This document shows, in pieces, positions 1-5,042 of a stretch of DNA of 8,208 nucleotides. The first letter of the stretch is position 1. The number at the start of each line of letters is the position of its first letter. The stretch covers positions 1 through 8,208 of the forward strand of contig CALKWG010000015.1 in the NCBI GenBank assembly GCA_938004315.1. Direction: 5' to 3'. Below the pieces are notes generated by a model. That model did not search any database and was not told where the DNA came from. It saw only the letters and a program-made list of their open reading frames with translations. The stretch is from an uncultured Spirochaetaceae bacterium (lineage in GTDB: Bacteria > Spirochaetota > Spirochaetia > Treponematales > UBA12059). The position numbers and the translations under genes are program-made.

Positions 1-44
1 ATCGTATTCGGTGACTGGAGTTCAGACGTGTGCTCTTCCGATCT
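1..44. other. Illumina library adapter (assembly contamination)
   Basis: Bases 11-44 match the Illumina TruSeq index-side adapter (begins GTGACTGGAGTTCAGACGTG, ends CTCTTCCGATCT). Bases 1-10 look like the AT that precedes the index in that primer plus an 8-base index. The match comes from memory of the adapter, but it is long and exact, so chance is excluded. Genomic sequence begins at 45. Any reading frame crossing 1-44 is artefactual from that point, and the location marks a contig end. Confidence 0.97.
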
Positions 45-482
45 GGACGATGCCGCCGAAGCGGCCGCCGGGTCGGCGAGCGGGTCGGCGTGCGGATCGG
101 CCGCCCGGCGCTCCAGGCGCTCCATGGCGCGCGCCAGGAAGCGGGCGCCGAAATCCTTGAAAGCCGCCGTCGGGCCGTGAAACAACTCCAAGACCCGCAG
201 GGGCTCGCGCTCGCCGTCGGGGGCGGCCAAAGGCAGCGGGAAGTCGAAAGCCTCGTCGCAGAGCCGCCCGATCTCGCCCTCGAGCGGATCGCCCATAAAG
301 AAAGGCGCCAAGGCCAGCGCGGCCCGGCGCGGGAAGGAGAGCCCGGGGTCGAGCGCCGCGAGCTCGAGCGCCGGCAGCCTTTCGGGGACATAGAGGCCGC
401 CGTCGGGCGCCAGGCCTGAAAGCAGGGCCGCCGAAGCGCCGACCGCCGAGCAGCCGCCCCGCGTGCTTATGAAGCGGATCAT
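45..482 (-). CDS. thrC: Threonine synthase, N-terminal 146 codons (truncated by adapter)
   Basis: Threonine synthase is a cytosolic PLP enzyme that converts O-phosphohomoserine to threonine. The reading frame from ATG at 482 stays open to the adapter junction. It begins MIRFISTRGG, carries APDGGLYVPE near residues 25-34, and has the PLP-lysine block HGPTAAFKDFGARF at 102-115, with K109 expected to form the Schiff base. All three blocks are typical of bacterial ThrC N-termini. The start overlaps the thrB stop as ATGA, and an AAGGAGG lies 4 nt upstream inside thrB, so translation is probably coupled. The last ~25 residues before the break are Ala/Asp/Pro-rich (DPHADPLADPAAASAASS), probably a lineage-specific insert before the usual ATSGDTG region, which is not in the window. 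Roughly two thirds of a usual ThrC is missing because of the contig end, not because of a mutation. Confidence 0.93.
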
Positions 483-1507
483 AGCGCCTCCTTCGCGGCC
501 TGGGCTGAACCGCCGGAGGCCGCGTCGAGCGTAAGCGACCAGGACTCGTCGTCGACGAGCTCCGCGCCGCCGGCGGAGACCGGGCCGGTCCAGAGGTCGA
601 CCTCCATGCCGGCGGCGCGCCAGGCCGCGGCCATGGCACGGCCTACTCGGGCGGCGGCCGCCTCGCCTTCGCAGAGGGCGAAGACCGACGGCCCCGAGCC
701 TGAGATGGAGCAGCCGAGCGCCCCCTCGCGCAGCGCCGCCCGCTTGACCGCGCCGAAGGCGGGTATGAGCCCAGCCCGTCGAGGTTCGATGAGGAGATCA
801 TTCAGGGATCGGGACATGAGGCCGTAGTCGGCCGTGTAACAAGCGGCGACGAAGGAGGCTAGGTTGGCCGATTGCGCGACGAAATCCTTGAGGGGGAACT
901 CGGCGGGCAGGGCCGCCCGGCTCGTGCGCGTGTCCAGGCGCATGTGGGGGTGGGCCAAGGCGACCGAGAGCCCGGCGGGGACCGGCATGCGCACGACGTC
1001 GGCGGGGTCGCAGGAACGCAGTATCGTGATGCCGCCGTAGATGCATGGCGCGGCGTTATCGCCGTGGGCCGAGCCGCTGGCCAGCTCCTCTCCCAGGAGC
1101 GCGAAGGACAGGATGCGCTCGAGCGGCAAGGGCTCGCCTAAGAGCGCGTTCGCCGCCGTCAGGGCCGCCACGGCGCTGGCCGCCGAGCCGCCCATGCCGC
1201 TCGATAGCGGTATGCCCTTCCTGAGCCGGAGCGAGAAGCCGAAGGGCAAGCCTAGGTCGCGGATGAGCGCCTCGAGCACCCTGCCGGCGGTGTTGCGTCC
1301 CGCTTCTTTCGGCAGTTCCAGGCTAGAGCCGTCAGGCCCTTCGATGGACTCGATGACGACCCCCGGGCTCTGGCCCGCCCGCGGCTCGAGCCGTTCAAGG
1401 CCGACGAGGTCGCCCGCGCCGGCCATGGGAAAGCCCAGCACGTCGAAGCCCACCGCCACATTGGCGACCGTAGCCGGGGCGAAGGCGCTCGCCCTTTGCC
1501 TATCCAT
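479..1507 (-). CDS. thrB: Homoserine kinase (GHMP kinase family)
   Basis: This enzyme phosphorylates homoserine with ATP to O-phosphohomoserine, the substrate of the next gene's product. The protein is 342 aa, slightly longer than many ThrB. It opens with the family start APATVANVAVGFDVLGF (residues 10-26). The GHMP ATP-binding motif IPLSSGMGGSAAS is at 99-111, HGDNAAP at 148-154, and the C-terminal glycine loop GCSISGSGPSVFAL at 265-278. GFDVLGF followed by a long N-terminal domain is the ThrB pattern rather than mevalonate or galactokinase. The start at 1507 is preceded by a strong AGGAGGA (plus-strand 1515-1521) at 7 nt spacing. The stop TGA at 481-479 overlaps the thrC ATG. A candidate promoter lies about 40-70 bp upstream of the start. 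Confidence 0.96.
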   Translation of the reverse strand: MDRQRASAFAPATVANVAVGFDVLGFPMAGAGDLVGLERLEPRAGQSPGVVIESIEGPDGSSLELPKEAGRNTAGRVLEALIRDLGLPFGFSLRLRKGIPLSSGMGGSAASAVAALTAANALLGEPLPLERILSFALLGEELASGSAHGDNAAPCIYGGITILRSCDPADVVRMPVPAGLSVALAHPHMRLDTRTSRAALPAEFPLKDFVAQSANLASFVAACYTADYGLMSRSLNDLLIEPRRAGLIPAFGAVKRAALREGALGCSISGSGPSVFALCEGEAAAARVGRAMAAAWRAAGMEVDLWTGPVSAGGAELVDDESWSLTLDAASGGSAQAAKEAL

Positions 1508-1546
1508 CGATGCGTCCTCCTGCGGCGCGGAGTTCCGCGCTGAGGC

Positions 1547-1576
1547 ATAGTACGGGAGCCCTGCGCCTTAAGGCAA
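1547..1576 (-). promoter_or_regulatory. Candidate sigma70-type promoter for thrBC
   Basis: Read on the minus strand there is TTGCCT (1576-1571), an 18-bp spacer and TACTAT (1552-1547). The predicted start is near 1540, giving a leader of about 33 nt that includes the thrB ribosome site. The boxes match the consensus only partly, and assignment rests on position and spacing. Confidence 0.45.
1565..1574. promoter_or_regulatory. Palindrome overlapping the thrB -35 box
   Basis: GCCTTAAGGC is a perfect 10-bp palindrome covering part of the candidate thrB -35 hexamer. This is a plausible operator position, but no regulator family can be named from the sequence and CTTAAG is not rare in this window. 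Confidence 0.25.
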
Positions 1577-1585
1577 TACATGGGC

Positions 1586-1614
1586 TTGCCGCGCCGCCGA
1601 CTATCCGATACTAT
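1586..1614 (+). promoter_or_regulatory. Candidate sigma70-type promoter for trpS and its leader
   Basis: TTGCCG (1586-1591), a 17-bp spacer and TACTAT (1609-1614). The -10 is identical to, and the -35 nearly identical to, those of the thrB promoter on the other strand; the two -35 boxes are 9 bp apart. The predicted start is about 1620-1622, right at the first base of a small ORF at 1622, leaving a leader of about 277 nt before trpS. Confidence 0.45.
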
Positions 1615-1623
1615 TCGTAGTAT
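1608..1623. promoter_or_regulatory. Inverted repeat over the trpS -10 box
   Basis: ATACTA-TTCG-TAGTAT is a perfect 6-bp inverted repeat with a 4-nt centre. It lies on top of the candidate -10 and predicted transcription start, and abuts the ATG at 1622. It may be an operator; as RNA it would probably not form, because transcription likely begins within it. Confidence 0.3.
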
Positions 1624-1720
1624 GAACGCTATAGACCAGCGCGCCGACCGCGGGCCGCGCCGCCGATCCGGAGCCTTCCCCCCCCATCCCGAGCCCAAGG
1701 GCCGCTGGTCCTGGCGCTAG
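1622..1720 (+). CDS. Candidate tryptophan-sensing leader peptide upstream of trpS
   Basis: This is a 32-codon ORF, ATG at 1622 to TAG at 1718-1720, beginning MNAIDQRADR and ending KGRWSWR-stop. Two tryptophan codons (1706-1708 and 1712-1714) fall three and one codons before the last arginine and stop. It is the arrangement expected of an attenuation-type leader, and the next gene downstream (177 nt from its stop) is tryptophanyl-tRNA synthetase. Against it: no Shine-Dalgarno precedes the ATG, it is longer than classical trp leaders, its middle is Arg/Pro-rich as any frame would be here, and TGG is not rare in high-GC DNA. If the promoter at 1586-1614 is right, the mRNA would start at or next to this ATG, implying leaderless initiation. 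I see no intrinsic terminator downstream, so the mechanism would have to be translational or Rho-dependent. Confidence 0.38.
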   Translation: MNAIDQRADRGPRRRSGAFPPHPEPKGRWSWR

Positions 1721-1840
1721 GCGGGTTCGTGCGCGCCCCTTCTCCCGGCCCGTCGGGCGGGGAGGAACGGCGCGACGGGGCCGTACGGGACCCCGCGAGG
1801 CGACCCGCCTGAAAAACCACCCCCGATAGATACAGCGGCC
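1700..1840 (+). promoter_or_regulatory. Possible structured trpS leader RNA: nested long-range pairings
   Basis: Two perfect 8-bp pairings nest in the transcript. 1700-1707 (GGCCGCTG, including the first two bases of the first Trp codon) pairs with 1833-1840 (CAGCGGCC). 1719-1726 (AGGCGGGT, overlapping the leader stop) pairs with 1803-1810 (ACCCGCCT). Inside them fold local hairpins at 1742-1764 (CTCCC/GGGAG plus GCCC/GGGC) and about 1776-1795 (CGGGG/CCCCG). A ribosome paused on the Trp codons would cover the 5' arms of both outer helices. The GC content makes chance pairing common, so this is a hypothesis. An 8-T run at 1877-1884 and AT-rich bases lie just before the trpS ribosome site, keeping it open. 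No other gene, tRNA or known riboswitch is recognisable in 1508-1897. Confidence 0.28.
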
Positions 1841-1897
1841 GGGCCCGCAAGCGCCGCCGCGACCCCAAAGCCTATATTTTTTTTCGGAGAGCGTATT

Positions 1898-2959
1898 ATG
1901 GAACGCAAACGCATACTCACCGGCGACCGCCCCACCGGCAAGCTTCACCTGGGCCACTACGTGGGCTCCCTGGCCAACCGCGTCAGGCTGCAGGACGAAT
2001 ACGAGTGCTTCTTCATCATCGCCGACCTGCATACCCTGACCACCAAGCCGGAGAAAGAGAACATCGAGGGCCTGGCCGACAACGTCCGCTCCGCGGTCCT
2101 GGACTACCTGGCCTGCGGCATCGATCCGGCGCGCTCGGTCATCTACCTGCAGTCCGCCGTGCCCGAGGTCGTCGAGCTCTCGCTCTTCTTCCAAAACCTG
2201 GTCACCGTCCCGCGCCTGTCGCGCATCCCGAGCTTGAAGGAGATGGCCCAGGGCGCCGGCATCGAGGAGATGCCCCTGGGGCTCCTGGCCTACCCCGTCC
2301 TGCAGGCCGCCGACATACTCCTGCCGCGGGCCCACCTCGTGCCCGTGGGCAAGGACAACGTGGCGCACGTGGAGATCACCCGGGAGCTGGCCCGCCGCTT
2401 CAACTACCTCTACGGCGAGACCCTGCCGGTGCCCGAGGTCATGGTCTCCGACTTCGGCTCCCTGGTGGGCACCGACGGCAACGCCAAGATGTCAAAAAGC
2501 CTTAACAACGCTATCTTCTTATCCGACGACGAGAAGACCGTGCAGAAGCGCGTCATGTCCATGTACACCGACCCCAAGCGCGTCAGCGCCGACGTCCCGG
2601 GCACCGTGGAGGGCAACCCCGTCTTCCAGTACCACGACGCCTTCAACCCGGACAAGGCGGAGGTCGAGGACTTAAAGGCCCGCTATCGCGCCGGCAAGGT
2701 CGGCGACGTGGAAGTGAAGGAAAAATTAGCCCGCGCCTTAAACGCCTTCTTAGACCCGATACGCGAGCGCCGCGCCAAGTACGAGGCCCAGCCGGGCCTG
2801 GCCGACGAGGTGGTCTACGACGGTACCCTCCGCATGCGCGAGGAGGCCCGCGCCACCCTCTCCGCGGTAAAGAAAGCCATGGGCATGGCGAGCCTTTGGA
2901 ACCGCATCGCCCGCAAGGCCGAGGACGTGAAGAAGAAGCGCGAGAAGGCCGGCTCGTAA
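1898..2959 (+). CDS. trpS: Tryptophanyl-tRNA synthetase
   Basis: This class Ic aminoacyl-tRNA synthetase charges tRNA-Trp with tryptophan in the cytosol. The protein is 353 aa, a normal length for bacterial Trp[18 protein letters not shown] (6-21) holds the HIGH-type signature HLGH at 17-20, and AKMSKSLNN (196-204) holds KMSKS at 197-201. The tryptophan/ATP pocket blocks [11 protein letters not shown] (131-141) and PVGKDN (149-154) followed by [13 protein letters not shown] are in place; many TrpRS have PVGEDQ at 149-154, so KDN is a variant. The ATG at 1898 has GGAGAG at 1886-1891, 6 nt upstream, behind an AT-rich stretch. The gene is monocistronic as seen, with a repeat element just past its stop. 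The five leucines between residues 208 and 285 are all TTA, unlike the CTC/CTG used in most of the gene. Identity is certain; regulation through the long leader is speculative. Confidence 0.98.
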   Translation: MERKRILTGDRPTGKLHLGHYVGSLANRVRLQDEYECFFIIADLHTLTTKPEKENIEGLADNVRSAVLDYLACGIDPARSVIYLQSAVPEVVELSLFFQNLVTVPRLSRIPSLKEMAQGAGIEEMPLGLLAYPVLQAADILLPRAHLVPVGKDNVAHVEITRELARRFNYLYGETLPVPEVMVSDFGSLVGTDGNAKMSKSLNNAIFLSDDEKTVQKRVMSMYTDPKRVSADVPGTVEGNPVFQYHDAFNPDKAEVEDLKARYRAGKVGDVEVKEKLARALNAFLDPIRERRAKYEAQPGLADEVVYDGTLRMREEARATLSAVKKAMGMASLWNRIARKAEDVKKKREKAGS

Positions 2960-2989
2960 GGCCGCTCAGCCGCGCGATCCTTCGGGCGC

Positions 2990-3172
2990 GTCCCGCCCGT
3001 CGCCGGGCGGGACCGGGCTATCGCTGCAATCCCGCGGGCGCGCGGGCGGGGAACCCGCGCGGGTCTCCTTCGGAGCCCCGCGCCGCGCCTCGAACCGGCG
3101 CCCGCGGGGATTTCCGCTCTATCCCTCGCGCGAGGCTAATCGAGCTTCGCCCTCGGCGCTATCCCTCGCGCG
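2990..3172. repeat. Modular hairpin repeat, copy A (trpS / ABC convergent gap)
   Basis: The order of parts is: a 10-bp perfect stem with a 4-nt loop (2990-2999 / 3004-3013); core 1 CGGGCTATCGCTGCAA (3014-3029); an 11-bp perfect stem CCCGCGGGCGC / GCGCCCGCGGG (3031-3041 / 3098-3108) enclosing smaller hairpins; core 2 TTTCCGCTCTATCCCT (3111-3126); then the palindrome CCTCGCGCGAGG (3124-3135). A third partial unit repeats CTATCCCTCGCGCG exactly (3119-3132 and 3159-3172). Both cores recur with one mismatch each in copy B at 8022-8125. No U-tract follows the first stem, so it is not a typical intrinsic terminator, although it could still protect or end the trpS transcript. The element fills most of the 199-bp gap and runs into the 3' end of the ABC gene. 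Confidence 0.75.
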
Positions 3173-5042
3173 GGCCGCCCCACAGCCGCTTAAGCTCCGC
3201 CGAGCGTCGAAGGACCTCGTCGAGCGGGCCCTGATCCTCTATACGGCCCTCGGCCAGCACGATCACGCGGTCGGCCAAGGCCAGGGTCGCCCGGCGGTGC
3301 GATACCGCCAGGCACGCGGCGCCGGCTTCGCAGGCGGCGCCGCCCGGGGCCCCCGGCCCGCGGCGTCGGGACTCGAAGCGCCGCCAGAGCTCCTCCTCCG
3401 TGCCGGCGTCTAAGGCGCTCGACATATCGTCGATGATATAGAGCTCGGGCCGCCTTAGGAACATCCGCGCCGCCGCGGCGCGCTGCGCCTGGCCGCCCGA
3501 GAGCTTAACGCCGCGCGGGCCTACCTTCGTCTCCAAGCCATTCTCAAGCGCATCAAGATCGCGCTCCATGGCCGCGGCCTTGAGCGCCTCCAGGAGCTCG
3601 TCGTCGTCGGCGTCCAGGCCCAGGCGCAGGTTCTCAGCCAGGCTATCGCTGTACAATGCGGGCACATGAGGCGTGTACGCGCTCCGCGGCGGGGTAAAGA
3701 AGGCGGCCGGATCGGCTACGCGGCGGCCGTTCCAAAGGATCTCTCCGCTCGCCGGGAGCAGCCCTTGCAAGGCGCGGAGCAAGGTGGTCTTCCCGCTCCC
3801 GATGCGCCCGGTGATGACCACGAGCTCGCCTGGACCTAAGTCGAAGTCCGCGCCTAGGATGCCACGCCCGCCTTCATAGACGTAGCGGAGGCCCCGGACG
3901 GAGAGGCTCCTAAACGGCTCGGCCTCGGCCGTTACGCGCCTTCCGTCGGACTCGGCCGCGGCGGAGGCGCCGATCCCAGGGCCGGGCCGCCGCTCCGGAC
4001 CCGCCGGCCCGCTCCCCTCGGGCCCCCGCTTAAAGAGCCGGCTTAGCGCCGCGCCTAGGCTGATGCCCAAGGGCCGCTTCGTCGCCAAGATCATCCCCGA
4101 CTCGTCGCCTACGAGCCGGCTTAAGCGCCTGAGCGCCACGCGGGTCTGGTCGAAATGGGCCATGAAGCTGCCCCAGAAGCAGGTGTAGTCGCTCACGAAG
4201 GCCAGGCAGAAGATGAAGAGCGAGAAATCGCCCAGGCTAAAGCCGTTCTGGGCCACGCGCCCGGCCAGTACGAGGAGGATGACGCCCGTCCCTATGCCCA
4301 CCGTGTTGTGATAGACCGAATCGAGCACCTGGTTGAAGACCCCGTCGCGCAGCGCCGCCTCGCGGCGCAGCTCGCCGAGCTCGGACAGCCGAGCCAGGGC
4401 GTGGGCCTCGGCGCCGGCCACCTGTATGGCCTGCACGCAGCCGAACGCGTCGCCCATAGCTCCTGAGAGCCGCTCGGAGGCCTCGCGCGCCGCCTCGCGG
4501 TAGCGCGTCACCTTGGCCTCGGCGGCCTGGGCTACCGCCACCACCGCGACCAGGGGCGCGAAGGCCAGGAGCGTCACCCGCGCGTCGATGCGTAGGAGCG
4601 TGATCACCGCGACCGAGGTGAAGGCGATAGAGCCCATGACGTCCAGGGTCCAGCTGATGGAATCTTCGACCTGGTCGGCGTCGTCGCGCAGGTAGTCCAA
4701 GGCCTCCGCGGGGCTGGCCGATAGGGACTCCGCCCCCGGCTTGGCCATGACGGCGTCGAAGGCGTTCGTACGCACCAAGGCGCTCATGGTGAAACGGTGC
4801 AGGATATCCGCCGCGGCCGAGACGTAGATATGGGCCACGCGCCCAAGGGTGAAGGCGCCTATAAGAAGCGCCGCCGCCCCGAGGCCGACGTTTATCCGGC
4901 CCTCCAAGGCGTCGAAGAAGAGCTTCACGAGGAGTCCGGGGATGATGAAGGCGCCGTGCACGCCCATCCAGAGCAGGCCGTTTATAAGGTAGAGCCCCGG
5001 CTTATAGGCCATGAGCCTGCCGATGACGCGGGCCGCCTTCAT
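3159..5042 (-). CDS. ABC exporter half-transporter, degenerate-NBD subunit
   Basis: This 627-aa type IV (exporter-fold) ABC protein has an N-terminal membrane domain and a C-terminal ATPase. Hydrophobic spans lie near 18-43, 52-76, 135-152, 154-174, 248-264 and 273-293. In the NBD, Walker A GRIGSGKTT is at 412-420, LSGGQ is intact at 514-518, and the H-loop is H582. Two catalytic positions deviate: the Q-loop glutamine is His (YTPHVP, H459), and the glutamate after Walker B is Asp (YIIDD, D539). This is the pattern of the non-hydrolysing half of heterodimeric exporters such as TM287/288. A Gly/Pro/Ala-rich linker (about 333-378) joins the domains, and another insert sits before the H-loop (about 557-577). 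The start at 5042 forms an ATGA overlap with the upstream partner and has GGAAGGGGG just before it; sequence further upstream in this frame is a shadow of the partner gene. Substrate is unknown. Confidence 0.9.
   Translation of the reverse strand: MKAARVIGRLMAYKPGLYLINGLLWMGVHGAFIIPGLLVKLFFDALEGRINVGLGAAALLIGAFTLGRVAHIYVSAAADILHRFTMSALVRTNAFDAVMAKPGAESLSASPAEALDYLRDDADQVEDSISWTLDVMGSIAFTSVAVITLLRIDARVTLLAFAPLVAVVAVAQAAEAKVTRYREAAREASERLSGAMGDAFGCVQAIQVAGAEAHALARLSELGELRREAALRDGVFNQVLDSVYHNTVGIGTGVILLVLAGRVAQNGFSLGDFSLFIFCLAFVSDYTCFWGSFMAHFDQTRVALRRLSRLVGDESGMILATKRPLGISLGAALSRLFKRGPEGSGPAGPERRPGPGIGASAAAESDGRRVTAEAEPFRSLSVRGLRYVYEGGRGILGADFDLGPGELVVITGRIGSGKTTLLRALQGLLPASGEILWNGRRVADPAAFFTPPRSAYTPHVPALYSDSLAENLRLGLDADDDELLEALKAAAMERDLDALENGLETKVGPRGVKLSGGQAQRAAAARMFLRRPELYIIDDMSSALDAGTEEELWRRFESRRRGPGAPGGAACEAGAACLAVSHRRATLALADRVIVLAEGRIEDQGPLDEVLRRSAELKRLWGGPREG

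Noticed and set aside
22..639. Long minus-strand open frame across the left end, and a plus-strand one at 30-419
   Set aside because: Both cross the adapter and are out of frame with thrC and thrB, which have clear family motifs in this stretch. They are GC-driven shadows.
1834..1884. Intrinsic terminator or attenuator ending in the 8-T run before trpS
   Set aside because: The nearest GC hairpin arm ends about 16 nt before the T-run, too far for a standard terminator, and nothing pairs with the bases directly before it.
1621..1897. T-box or known riboswitch in the trpS leader
   Set aside because: No T-box sequence, specifier loop or recognisable riboswitch core was found.
3083..3099. tRNA T-arm-like GCGCC-GGTTCGA-GGCGC on the minus strand
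   Set aside because: The TTCGA is not positioned in the loop as in a T-arm, and no acceptor, D or anticodon arms surround it. It is an inner hairpin of repeat copy A.
4155..4466. Plus-strand open frames inside the ABC genes and other antisense frames
   Set aside because: They lie opposite well-supported coding sequence, lack ribosome sites and family motifs, and reflect high GC codon structure.
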